Source of the DNA: Kineosporia corallincola
Lineage (GTDB): Bacteria; Actinomycetota; Actinomycetes; Actinomycetales; Kineosporiaceae
Direction of reading: 5' to 3'
Length of the DNA stretch: 64,000 nucleotides
NCBI RefSeq assembly: GCF_018499875.1
Contig: NZ_JAHBAY010000006.1
Location: forward strand, 1-64,000
A model generated the notes under the pieces. That model had not been told where the DNA came from. It worked only from the letters and a program-made list of their open reading frames with translations, and made no database searches. Each line of letters begins with the position of its first letter. Positions within the stretch are counted from its first letter, which is position 1. Made by a program: the position numbers and the translations under genes. Of this stretch, positions 10,551-19,687 are shown piece after piece.

Positions 10551-12463
10551 GACTGCCCCGATCCCACTCCGGGTTCCTCCAGCTGATCGTCGTCCAGTTC
10601 CTCCAGCTGCTCCTGGTCCTCCGGGGCCGCCGTGAGCATCGGCAGCCCCCCGGAGTCGGTGCCCAGGTGCGGCACCAGCGGCAGCGGCGAGCCGACCAGC
10701 AGGGCCCCCACCTGTTTCGGCAGGGTCAGGCGGAACACCGCGCCGACCCCCGGCTCGCCCCAGACCTGGAGCCAGCCGCCGTGCAGGTGCGCGTCTTCCT
10801 GCGAGATCGACAGGCCCAGGCCGGTTCCGCCGGTGGTGCGGGCCCGGGCCGGGTCGGCCCGCCAGAACCGGTTGAACACCATGCTGAGCTCCTCGGAGCT
10901 CAGGCCCACACCGTGGTCGCGCACCGCGATCGCCACCGCGTCGCTGGACTCCGCCACCTGCACCTCGATCGGCCGGCCCTCGCCGTGCTCGATCGCGTTG
11001 CCGACCAGGTTGCGCAGCACCCGCTCGACCCGGCGCGAGTCGACCTGCGCCACGCACGGCTGCAACGACAGCTGGAGCACGATCGTGCTGCCCTTGCGCT
11101 CGGCCAGCGGCACCAGGTTGTCGACCACCCGCTCGGCCAGTTCCCGGACGTCGACGGACTCGACGTCGAGCACCGCAGCCCCGGCGTCGAAGCGGCTGAT
11201 CTCCAGCAGGTCGCCGAGCAGTGACTCGAACCGGTCGAGCTGCGTCTGCAACAGCTCGGCGCTGCGCCGCAGCACCGGATCGCCCAGCTCGTCACGGCTC
11301 TCGTGGATCACCTCGCTGGCCATCCGGATGGTGGTGAGCGGGGTGCGCAGCTCGTGCGAGACGTCCGAGACGAATCGGCGCTGCACCCGGGAGAGCTCTT
11401 CGAGCTGGTGGATCTGCCGTTCCAGGCCGGCCGCCATGCCGTTGAAAGCCCTTCCCAGCCGGGCGATGTCGTCTTGCCCGCGAACCTTCATCCGGCGGTC
11501 CAGGCGGCCCGAGGCAAGTTGCTCGGCGGTCTTGGCGGCGTGCCGGATCGGCGTCACCACCTGCCGGGTGATCACATAGGCCACGCCGCCGACCAGCAGC
11601 ACCAGGCCCAGGCCGGAGGGCAGCAGGGTGCGCCGCACCAGATCGAGGATCTGGGTCTCGCGTTGCAGCGGGAACACGAAGTAGAGCTCGTAGTCGCCGG
11701 ACAGCGGTACGTCGATGATCGTGCCCACGGCCAGCGCCGGCACCTCCTCGCCGTTCATCGGCACGGTGGTGATCTGCGACTGCTGCCGGCCCCGCGAGTT
11801 CACCGCGTCGCGCAGTGTCTGCGGGATCACGCTCAGCGGGACACCCGGCGTGGCCCGGTCCTTCAGCTCGGTCGGCTGGGTGGAACGCTGCGCCCGGCGC
11901 AGGATCACCTCACGGCTGTCGGTGCCCTCCGGCCCCTGCAACTGGGCCAGGAGGTCGTTGATGTCGCTCTCCTGGCGCGTGCTGTCCGGGTAGTCCGTGG
12001 CCGCGAGCACCGTGTTGGCCTCTTCGGTCAGGCTCGCCGCCTCGGCCGTCGCGGTGCGGGTGCGGGAATCGACCAGGCCGTCGCGGATCCGCATCAGCAG
12101 GAAGTTGCCGACCACCAGCACCACACCGAGGCCGAGCAGCATCGTGGTGGCGACCACCCGCAGCCGCATCGAGCGGCTCCAGCGGCGCCGGAGCGTGCGG
12201 AACAGCTTGCGGACACGCCACATGATCCCGTGCCGGACCTTGGCGACGAACCGCCGGACCGGTCCCCTCGGTTTCTGCGGGGCCTTCTTGGGCACGGCCT
12301 TCTTCGCGGGAGGACGCTTGCGCCCCGGGGCGCCCCTGGACGCCGGCCCGGCCTTTCCGGCCGGCTTCGGCTTTCCGGCCTGCCCGGGTTTTCCGGCCGG
12401 CTTCGGTTTCCCGGGAGGCTTCGGCCTGCCGGACGGCTCGGTGGACGACGGCCCCCCAGGCAT
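10547..12463 (-). CDS. mtrB: Sensor histidine kinase MtrB
   Basis: MtrB is the membrane kinase that phosphorylates MtrA and controls cell-wall and division genes. The 638 residues contain TM1 (~102-124), an extracytoplasmic domain (~125-278), TM2 (~280-300), a HAMP domain (~300-352), the dimerisation/phosphoacceptor helix with SHELRTPL (His370) and a HATPase domain with N-box NLVGNAIEHGEG, G1 DHGVGL and G2 GGTGLGLSI. The first ~95 residues are an unusual Pro/Lys/Gly/Ala tail with repeated KPxGKP-like units ahead of TM1. ATG 12463 lies 3 nt after the mtrA stop. Overlap with lpqB shows the standard operon order. Confidence 0.97.
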   Translation of the reverse strand: MPGGPSSTEPSGRPKPPGKPKPAGKPGQAGKPKPAGKAGPASRGAPGRKRPPAKKAVPKKAPQKPRGPVRRFVAKVRHGIMWRVRKLFRTLRRRWSRSMRLRVVATTMLLGLGVVLVVGNFLLMRIRDGLVDSRTRTATAEAASLTEEANTVLAATDYPDSTRQESDINDLLAQLQGPEGTDSREVILRRAQRSTQPTELKDRATPGVPLSVIPQTLRDAVNSRGRQQSQITTVPMNGEEVPALAVGTIIDVPLSGDYELYFVFPLQRETQILDLVRRTLLPSGLGLVLLVGGVAYVITRQVVTPIRHAAKTAEQLASGRLDRRMKVRGQDDIARLGRAFNGMAAGLERQIHQLEELSRVQRRFVSDVSHELRTPLTTIRMASEVIHESRDELGDPVLRRSAELLQTQLDRFESLLGDLLEISRFDAGAAVLDVESVDVRELAERVVDNLVPLAERKGSTIVLQLSLQPCVAQVDSRRVERVLRNLVGNAIEHGEGRPIEVQVAESSDAVAIAVRDHGVGLSSEELSMVFNRFWRADPARARTTGGTGLGLSISQEDAHLHGGWLQVWGEPGVGAVFRLTLPKQVGALLVGSPLPLVPHLGTDSGGLPMLTAAPEDQEQLEELDDDQLEEPGVGSGQS

Positions 12464-12466
12464 CGG

Positions 12467-13153
12467 CTAGGCCGGCCCGGCCTTGTAACCGACCCCGCGC
12501 ACGGTCACCACGATCTCCGGGCGCTCCGGGTCCTTCTCGATCTTGGAGCGCAGCCGCTGCACGTGGACGTTGACCAGTCGGGTGTCGGCCGCGTGCCGGT
12601 AGCCCCAGACCTGCTCCAGCAGCACCTCACGGGTGAACACCTGCCAGGGCTTGCGGGCGAGCGCGACCAGCAGGTCGAACTCCAGCGGGGTCAGCGAGAT
12701 CACCTCGCCCGCCCGGCGCACCACGTGACCGGCGACGTCGATCGACACCTCGCCGATCTCCAGGGCCTCGGGAGCGGGCTCCTCGGTGCGCCGCAGCCGG
12801 GCCCGCACGCGGGCGACCAGCTCTTTCGGCTTGAACGGCTTGACCATGTAGTCGTCGGCGCCGGACTCCAGCCCGAGCACCACGTCGACCGTGTCGGTCT
12901 TGGCCGTGAGCATGACGATGGGGACGCCCGACTCGGCGCGGATCAGGCGACAGACCTCGATGCCGTCTTTCCCCGGCAGCATCAGGTCGAGCAGCACCAG
13001 ATCGGGACGGGTGGCGCGGAAAGCCTCCAGCGCACCCGCTCCGTCGGCGCAGAAAACCGGCTCGAATCCCTCGCCCCGAAGGACGATCCCGAGCATCTCC
13101 GACAGTGCATTGTCGTCATCGACGACGAGAACCCGGCCTCTCATGCTGGACAT
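12467..13153 (-). CDS. mtrA: Response regulator MtrA
   Basis: This OmpR/PhoB-family regulator is essential in mycobacteria and controls cell-wall hydrolases, division and, in Streptomyces, development. The 228 residues have a receiver domain (acidic DDD at 12-14, phospho-acceptor Asp56 in LLDLMLPGKDG, Thr83, Lys107 in VKPFKP) and a C-terminal winged helix (about 130-225) with VWGYRHAADTRLVNVHVQRLRSKIE. ATG 13153 (MSSMRGRVLVVDDD) is chosen; the sequence upstream in the same frame is not family-like. The start has only a weak GGAG about 16 nt upstream. Two 9-bp direct repeats lie in the leader, next to the start codon. Confidence 0.98.
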   Translation of the reverse strand: MSSMRGRVLVVDDDNALSEMLGIVLRGEGFEPVFCADGAGALEAFRATRPDLVLLDLMLPGKDGIEVCRLIRAESGVPIVMLTAKTDTVDVVLGLESGADDYMVKPFKPKELVARVRARLRRTEEPAPEALEIGEVSIDVAGHVVRRAGEVISLTPLEFDLLVALARKPWQVFTREVLLEQVWGYRHAADTRLVNVHVQRLRSKIEKDPERPEIVVTVRGVGYKAGPA

Positions 13154-13156
13154 GGT

Positions 13157-13178
13157 GTCAAACACTCCGGTCAAACAC
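13157..13178 (-). promoter_or_regulatory. Direct repeat abutting the mtrA start
   Basis: GTGTTTGAC (minus strand) occurs twice with a 13-bp period (13157-13165 and 13170-13178), ending 3 nt before the mtrA ATG. OmpR-family regulators bind direct repeats, so an autoregulatory MtrA site is possible. This is inference; the repeat is seen, the binding is not. Confidence 0.4.
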
Positions 13179-13281
13179 CGAAACGGGCTCAAGATGACAG
13201 GATGAACCTCTGAGCGAAGGTCGTCGTTGTCACCTTCGGCATGGTGCGTGTGTGGCGCTTGTGTGGTGCGGAGAAGCGACT

Positions 13282-13289
13282 GGGAGGGG
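13282..13289 (+). promoter_or_regulatory. Ribosome binding site deciding the start at 13297
   Basis: GGGAGGGG with a 7-nt spacer to GTG 13297. It rules out the upstream in-frame GTG at 13252. Confidence 0.75.
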
Positions 13290-13296
13290 TTGTCGG

Positions 13297-14709
13297 GTGT
13301 CCGAGCAACCAGGTGGGTGGGCGGTTCCCGGCGGCGACCCGGACAGGCGTCCCGGCCCACCTCCCGAGGGTTCCCCGGCAGAACCACAACAGGGGACGAC
13401 GAACAGTCCCGGCTCCCCCTCGGGCCAGCAGCCCCCGGCCGGGTGGGGTCAGCAGCCAGGATGGAACGGGCAGGGCCAGGGTCAGCCCGGGTACGCGCCC
13501 CCGCCCGGCGCTCCCGACTGGTCAGGCGGCGGGCCGGGCGGGAACACCCAGCAGCCCTGGGCCTGGGGTTCCCCGCAACAGCCCCCGGCACCCGGCGGGC
13601 AGCAGCAACCCGGTGGCTGGAACGCACCGCAGCAGAACGGCTGGGGCGGTGGCTGGGGGCAGGCTCCGCACCAGGGTGGCTGGGGCGCGCCCCCACCGTC
13701 CGGCGGCTGGGGCAGCCCCACTCCCGGTCAGCCCGGCTGGCAGCGCGGCATGGGCCGCGGCGCGGGCATCATCCCGCTGCGCCCGCTGAGCATCGGTGAG
13801 ATCTTCGACGGCTCGATCCGCGCCATCCGCTCGAACCCCCGCACCATGGTGGGGTTCTCCGCCCTGGTCGGCGCCGTGATCACGCTGCTCGGCACAGTGC
13901 CCCAGGCGATCGCGCTGAACACCTTCGCGAACAGCCCGCTGGGCACCGGCGAGACGGTCGAGACCTTCGACACCGCCGACCTGGCCGAGCTGATCAGCGC
14001 GGGCGGCCTGTCGGTGCTGGTCGGCCTGGTGCAGTCGCTGCTGTCCACCACCATCATCACCGGCCTGCTGATCGTGGCGGTCGGCGCGGCCGTGCGCGGC
14101 GAGGCGCTGGCCCCCGGTGAACTCTGGCGCCGGGCCCGCGGCCGGATGTGGGCGGTGCTGGGTCTGGCCCTGCTGCTGCTCGTGCTGGCCCCGCTGATCG
14201 TGCTGCTGGGCATGGTTCCGGGCGGGCTGATGCTGTGGCTGCTGCCCGACAACCCGGTGGCCGGGGTGATCGTGCTGATCGTCGGCACGCTCCTGGGAAC
14301 GCTCGTCTACATGGCGCTGTACCTGGGTTTCTGGACGCTGGGCGCACCCGCTCTGCTGCTCGAGAACCTCGGGGTGCTCGGCGCGCTGCGCCGCTCGGCC
14401 CAGCTGGTGCGCGGCTCGTTCTGGCGGGTGCTCGGGATCAGTGTGCTGACCGCCGTGATCGCCTACGTGGTGCGGCAGATCTTCTCGGTGCCGTTCAGCC
14501 TGATCGGCACGCTGCTGGCCGAGGTCGCCGACTTCACCGGTCTTTCCGGGGCGGTCGTGCAGCTGCTGATCTCCGACATCGGCACGATCCTGGCCGGAGC
14601 CGTGGTGTATCCGTTCAGCGCCGGGGCCGTCGCGCTGCTCTACCTCGACCTGCGCATGCGCAGGGAGGGCCTGGACGTCGACGTGCTGCGCTCGGAGCAG
14701 CCCCGGTGA
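13297..14709 (+). CDS. Multipass membrane protein with Trp/Gln/Gly-rich N-terminal tail
   Basis: The first ~150 of 470 residues are a low-complexity tail with about a dozen tryptophans among Gly, Gln and Pro (for example GGWGQAPHQGGWG). The rest is a polytopic domain opening with PLSIGEIFDGSIRAIRSNP and about six hydrophobic segments, like the glycerophosphodiester phosphodiesterase membrane domain family (DUF7847-like) common in actinobacteria. No catalytic GDPD domain is present, so an enzymatic role is not implied. It is divergent from mtrA (143-bp shared promoter region) and overlaps the DUF4129 gene by 4 nt (GTGA). It therefore heads the DUF4129-DUF4350-MoxR-DUF58 operon. Function unknown. 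Confidence 0.85.
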   Translation: MSEQPGGWAVPGGDPDRRPGPPPEGSPAEPQQGTTNSPGSPSGQQPPAGWGQQPGWNGQGQGQPGYAPPPGAPDWSGGGPGGNTQQPWAWGSPQQPPAPGGQQQPGGWNAPQQNGWGGGWGQAPHQGGWGAPPPSGGWGSPTPGQPGWQRGMGRGAGIIPLRPLSIGEIFDGSIRAIRSNPRTMVGFSALVGAVITLLGTVPQAIALNTFANSPLGTGETVETFDTADLAELISAGGLSVLVGLVQSLLSTTIITGLLIVAVGAAVRGEALAPGELWRRARGRMWAVLGLALLLLVLAPLIVLLGMVPGGLMLWLLPDNPVAGVIVLIVGTLLGTLVYMALYLGFWTLGAPALLLENLGVLGALRRSAQLVRGSFWRVLGISVLTAVIAYVVRQIFSVPFSLIGTLLAEVADFTGLSGAVVQLLISDIGTILAGAVVYPFSAGAVALLYLDLRMRREGLDVDVLRSEQPR

Positions 14710-15374
14710 TCGCCCTGTTCCAGGTGCCTGCCTCGGTTCCGGTCGACCCGGACCGGCAGCAGGCCCGGCGGTGGGCGCTCGACGAACTGTCCCGCAAGGA
14801 GTACCAGGACGCCCGCCCCAGCCTGATCGAGCGCGCGCTCCAGTGGATCCAGGACCGGTTCGGCGACATCCGGCCGGACTTCGACTCCCCGGTGCAGATC
14901 ACCGTGGCGATCCTGGCCGCGGTACTGGTGGCCGTGATCGCCTTCGCCGTCTGGCGTTCCGGCGGCGTGCGCCGTCAGTACCGCCGCCGGGCCGCCGCGG
15001 TGCTGCCCGGCCGGGTCACCACGGCCGCCGACCACCGCGAGGCCGCCGACCGGCACGCCGCGGCCGGACGGTGGGACGAGGCGGTGCTGGAACGTTTCCG
15101 CGCCGTGGCTCGTGAGCTGGACGAACGTGCGCTGGTGGCGGCATCCCCGGGGGCCACCGCCAGCGAGGTGGCCGGTTCCGGCGGCCGGGCCCTGCCCCAG
15201 CTCGCCGACGAACTGCACACGGCGGCACGGCATTTCGACGATGTCTGCTACGGGCACCTGAACCTGGCCGACGAGGCCGGGCGGGAGACGGACGCCTTCC
15301 TGCGCCGGCTCGACGAGCAGGTGCGCACCGCCCGGACCACCCCGGTGCTGCCGGTGACGGTGGGCCGGCCGTGA
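14706..15374 (+). CDS. DUF4129 domain membrane protein
   Basis: The 222 residues have one central transmembrane helix (about 60-80, ITVAILAAVLVAVIAFAVW). The cytoplasmic part contains the DUF4129 signature: AAGRWDEAVLERFRAVARELDER then GATASEVA and AARHFDDVCYGHLNLADEAG. DUF4129 domains are typically linked to transglutaminase or MoxR/DUF58 clusters, and the fold may bind substrate or partner proteins. GTG 14706 overlaps the preceding stop, and its own stop overlaps the following DUF4350 gene by 4 nt, showing translational coupling on both sides. Molecular function is not established. Confidence 0.85.
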   Translation: MIALFQVPASVPVDPDRQQARRWALDELSRKEYQDARPSLIERALQWIQDRFGDIRPDFDSPVQITVAILAAVLVAVIAFAVWRSGGVRRQYRRRAAAVLPGRVTTAADHREAADRHAAAGRWDEAVLERFRAVARELDERALVAASPGATASEVAGSGGRALPQLADELHTAARHFDDVCYGHLNLADEAGRETDAFLRRLDEQVRTARTTPVLPVTVGRP

Positions 15375-16660
15375 GCCTCACACAGGAGAGCAGCCCCCTG
15401 GCCGGATCCCCGGCCGAGGCTCCCGCCGCACCGGCTCCGCCCGGCGCCGGCCGGGCGGGCGACCTGATCCGCCGCTGGCGCTGGCCGCTGTCGGTGGCCG
15501 CGATCATCGTGATCGCGGTGGCCCTGGTCGCGCTCGTGGTGCCGGCCGCCAGTGACGCCCGGCGGCTCAGCCCGGGCAACCCCGCGCCGGACGGCAGCCG
15601 GGCGCTGGCCCAGGTGCTGCGGGGTCAGGGCGTCGAGGTGGTCACGGCCGACCGGTCCGACGAGGCCACCGCAGCCACCACACCGGGCAGCACCCTCGTC
15701 GTCACCGACACCTCGCTGCTGGCGCCGGAGCAGCTGAACCGGCTGGCCGCCGACGACGCCTCACGGCTGATCCTGGTCGAGCCGGACGAACTGACGCTGA
15801 GTGCGCTGGCCCCGCAGGTGCGCACGGCCGGGTACAGCAACCGGGTGGCGTCCCGCAGCCCCGGCTGTTCGGTCGAGGCCGCCGTCACGGCCGGCGACGT
15901 GCGGGGCGGCGGTCACCTGTACGCCCGCTCCGGCGGCGCGGTCTCGGGCGGGGTGTCGATCTGTTACCCGCAGTCCGACTCCGACGACAACTCCGACGTC
16001 GACACCGGCACCGAGCGCGGCAGCTACCTGGTCACCGTGGCGAACAACCGGCAGGTCGTGGTGGTCGGCCAGTCCGACCTGCTCACCAACGGGCACCTGG
16101 GCGAGAACGGTAACGCCGCACTGGCTCTGAACACCTTCGGCGCGCAGTCCAGCCTGGTCTGGTATCTGCCCGACCCGCTGGAGCAGGTCGGCGCCGGGGA
16201 GCGGGCGACCCTCGGCGAGCTGATGCCGGACTGGGTGATCTGGTCCCTGATCCAGCTCACCCTGGTGGTGCTGGTGGCGATGGCCTGGCGGGCACGCCGG
16301 TTCGGCCGTCTGGTCGGCGAGCCGCTGCCGGTCGTGGTCCGGGCGGCCGAGACGCTGGAGGGCCGGGCCCGGCTGTACCGGCAGTTCCGGGCGCGCGGGC
16401 GGGCCGCGTCCACCCTGCGCACCTCGGCCCTGCGCCGCCTGGCCACCCGCCTCGCCGTGCCGGCCGGCACCACCCCGCAGCAGGTCGTGGTGCAGGTGGC
16501 CGCCGCCACCGGCCGGCATCCCGACGAGGTCGGCCGCGTTCTGCTCGGCCCCGCACCGGATTCCGACGCGGCCCTGGTCGAGCTGGCCGACCGGCTCGAC
16601 GAGCTCGAGCGGGCGGCCGGGGTGTCCCGGGCCCGCTCCGGCGGGCGAGCCGCCACGTGA
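15371..16660 (+). CDS. DUF4350 domain membrane protein
   Basis: A 429-residue protein with an N-terminal TM helix (about 38-60, SVAAIIVIAVALVALVVPA). A DUF4350-type extracytoplasmic domain follows (about 65-280; NPAPDGSRALAQVLRGQGVEV opens it), then a second TM near 295 (WSLIQLTLVVLVAMAW) and a cytoplasmic helical tail. The DUF4350 fold resembles the ThuA/glutamine amidotransferase-like domain of ABC-type gliding proteins. It is embedded between DUF4129 and MoxR, as in the mycobacterial Rv3691-Rv3693 cluster. Function is unknown; probably a membrane partner of the MoxR ATPase. Confidence 0.85.
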   Translation: MSLTQESSPLAGSPAEAPAAPAPPGAGRAGDLIRRWRWPLSVAAIIVIAVALVALVVPAASDARRLSPGNPAPDGSRALAQVLRGQGVEVVTADRSDEATAATTPGSTLVVTDTSLLAPEQLNRLAADDASRLILVEPDELTLSALAPQVRTAGYSNRVASRSPGCSVEAAVTAGDVRGGGHLYARSGGAVSGGVSICYPQSDSDDNSDVDTGTERGSYLVTVANNRQVVVVGQSDLLTNGHLGENGNAALALNTFGAQSSLVWYLPDPLEQVGAGERATLGELMPDWVIWSLIQLTLVVLVAMAWRARRFGRLVGEPLPVVVRAAETLEGRARLYRQFRARGRAASTLRTSALRRLATRLAVPAGTTPQQVVVQVAAATGRHPDEVGRVLLGPAPDSDAALVELADRLDELERAAGVSRARSGGRAAT

Positions 16661-16712
16661 CCCTTCGACGGCCCCGTGACCACCGACGTCCATCATCTGA
16701 GAGGCTCGCCTC

Positions 16713-17711
<999 letters not shown>

Positions 17712-17713
17712 CC

Positions 17714-19006
17714 GTGACCGTCAGCGGGCGCGCCGTTCCCCTGGCCGCGATCGGCCTGGTGCCGGTGGTGTTCTGGCCGGGCTGGGGCTCGTTGCTGGGC
17801 TGGGCCGGGGTTTTCGTGGTGGTGGTCGCGGCCGACCTGCTGATGGCCGGCTCGCCCCGGGCCCTGCGGGTGCGGCGTGAGCCGGTCGCCACGGTGCGGC
17901 TGGGCACCTCGGCCCCGGCGCCGTTCGTGCTGACCAACACGGGGCGCCGCACCGTGCGGGGCTCGCTGCGGGACGCCTGGCAGCCCTCGGCCGGTGCCGG
18001 TGCCGACCGGCACCCGCTGGAGCTACCCGCCGGCCAGAGTCGCCGTCTGGTCACGACTCTCGGCCCGACCCGCCGGGGTGACCGCCGGGCCGGGGACGTG
18101 ACGGTGCGCAGCTTCGGGCCTCTGGGCGTGGCGGCCCGCCAGTTCTCCCTGCCGGCGCCGGGCAGCGTGCGCGTGCTGCCCCCGTTCACCTCGCGAAAAC
18201 ACCTGCCCAGCAAGCTGGCCCGGCTGCGCGAGCTGGACGGCCGGACCTCACTGCGGGTGCGCGGCCAGGGCACCGAGTTCGACTCGCTGCGGGACTACGT
18301 GGGTGGGGACGACGTGCGCTCCATCGACTGGCGCGCCACCGCGCGGCGCAGCCAGGTGGTGGTGCGTACCTGGCGCCCCGAGCGGGACCGCCGGGTGCTG
18401 CTGGTGCTGGACACCTCCCGTACCTCAGCCGCCCGGGTGGGCGACGAACCCCGGCTCGACGCCGCTATGGACGCCGCGCTGCTGCTGGCCGCCCTGGCCT
18501 CCCGGGCCGGTGACCGGGTGGATCTGCTGGCGATGGACCGCCGGGTGCGCGCCCGGGTGGAGGGCGCCGGCCGCAGCGACCTGCTGCCCCGCCTGGTGAC
18601 GGCGATGGCCCCGGTGGAGGCCGACCTGGTGGAGGCCGACTGGGCCGCGATCGCCTCGACGGTGCTCACCCGGATGTCGCAGCGGGCGCTGGTCGTGCTG
18701 CTCACCCCGCTGGAGGGCGCCGCGATCGAGGAGGGCCTGATGCCGGTGATCGGGCGGCTCTGCGCCCGGCACCGGGTGGTGGTGGCCTCGGTCGCGGACC
18801 CCCGTGCGGCCGCCATGGCCGACGGGCGCGGTGACGCGTACTCGGTGTACGGCGCCGCGGCCGCCGGACGCGCCGACCTGGACCGCGCCGCGACCACCGC
18901 CGAGCTGCGGCGGCTGGGCGTGGACGTGGTGGACGCCTCCCCCGAGGAACTGCCCCCGCAACTGGCTGATCGCTACCTGGCGCTGAAGGCGGCGGGCCTG
19001 CTCTAG
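17714..19006 (+). CDS. DUF58 domain protein, MoxR partner
   Basis: A 430-residue protein with two N-terminal hydrophobic segments (about 8-45) and the DUF58 signature GTEFDSLRDYVGGDDVRSIDWRATARR near residue 190, ahead of a vWA-like fold (VLLVLDTSRTS, about 225-235, resembling a MIDAS DxSxS variant). DUF58 proteins are paired with MoxR ATPases across bacteria. It is the last gene of the five-gene operon and is followed by a hairpin at 19028-19053. The function of the pair here is unknown; envelope maturation is the usual proposal. Confidence 0.92.
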   Translation: MTVSGRAVPLAAIGLVPVVFWPGWGSLLGWAGVFVVVVAADLLMAGSPRALRVRREPVATVRLGTSAPAPFVLTNTGRRTVRGSLRDAWQPSAGAGADRHPLELPAGQSRRLVTTLGPTRRGDRRAGDVTVRSFGPLGVAARQFSLPAPGSVRVLPPFTSRKHLPSKLARLRELDGRTSLRVRGQGTEFDSLRDYVGGDDVRSIDWRATARRSQVVVRTWRPERDRRVLLVLDTSRTSAARVGDEPRLDAAMDAALLLAALASRAGDRVDLLAMDRRVRARVEGAGRSDLLPRLVTAMAPVEADLVEADWAAIASTVLTRMSQRALVVLLTPLEGAAIEEGLMPVIGRLCARHRVVVASVADPRAAAMADGRGDAYSVYGAAAAGRADLDRAATTAELRRLGVDVVDASPEELPPQLADRYLALKAAGLL

Positions 19007-19027
19007 GTTGGCCCCCGGCCACTTTCA

Positions 19028-19053
19028 GGCCACCTGGCCACCCTCAGGTGGCC
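19028..19053. terminator. Hairpin between convergent genes
   Basis: A perfect 9-bp stem (GGCCACCTG with CAGGTGGCC) and an 8-nt loop lie between the DUF58 stop and the end of the minus-strand hydrolase gene. No T-tract follows. Confidence 0.6.
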
Positions 19054-19079
19054 GAGCACTCCAGGCCAGCCGGCCGCTC

Positions 19080-19655
19080 TCAGGCCACCCGGGCGGCGAA
19101 CTCCAGCACCCGTTCGGTCAGCAGCGCGGCGGCCTGCTCGTCGTACTCCTGGAGACTGCCGTCGGCGAAAAGGTGCGCGGAGCCGGGGTATACGAACAGC
19201 TCAACGTCGTCCACCAGTTCTGCGAACTGGCGCGCGGCGTCGAGATCACCGGAATCGGCGAACTCGGGATCACCCTGCATACCGTGCACCTGCGCCGGAA
19301 TGCCCGGCCAGGAACCGAATTCGGACGGCGGCACGAAACCACTGAGGAACAGCGCACCTTTCGCCCCCGGCCGGGCGGTGGCGAGCTGCGCGGCCGGCAC
19401 CACACCGAGAGAGAACCCGGCATACACCAACTCCCCGGGCAGCCCCTGGGCGGCCTGGACGCCGCGCTCCACGACCACATCGAACGAGAGCGAACGCAGA
19501 TGCACCATGCCCTCGTCGAGCGTCTGGAACGTCTTGCCCTGATAGAGATCTGGAGTGTGCACGGTGTGCCCGGCACCCCTCAGCACCTCGGCGAACTCCA
19601 GCACCCCGGCGGTCAGCCCCTGGGCGTGGTGGAACAGAAGAATCTCGGCCATCAT
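19080..19655 (-). CDS. Dienelactone hydrolase family protein
   Basis: A 191-residue alpha/beta hydrolase of the dienelactone hydrolase family. The strand starts AEILLFHHAQGLTAGVLEFAEVLR, and there is a nucleophile-elbow-like GFSLG (about 82-86) in which the usual Cys/Ser position is Ser, an Asp/Glu region near 130-140 (QGDPEFADSGD) and a final His (GSAHLF). The Ser elbow suggests a serine esterase rather than classical cysteine dienelactone hydrolase. Substrate unknown. GGGGGAG precedes the twin ATG (19655/19652). Single gene, convergent with DUF58. Confidence 0.88.
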   Translation of the reverse strand: MMAEILLFHHAQGLTAGVLEFAEVLRGAGHTVHTPDLYQGKTFQTLDEGMVHLRSLSFDVVVERGVQAAQGLPGELVYAGFSLGVVPAAQLATARPGAKGALFLSGFVPPSEFGSWPGIPAQVHGMQGDPEFADSGDLDAARQFAELVDDVELFVYPGSAHLFADGSLQEYDEQAAALLTERVLEFAARVA

Positions 19656-19687
19656 TCGCTCCCCCGAACACCTGTACGAACCAGGAC

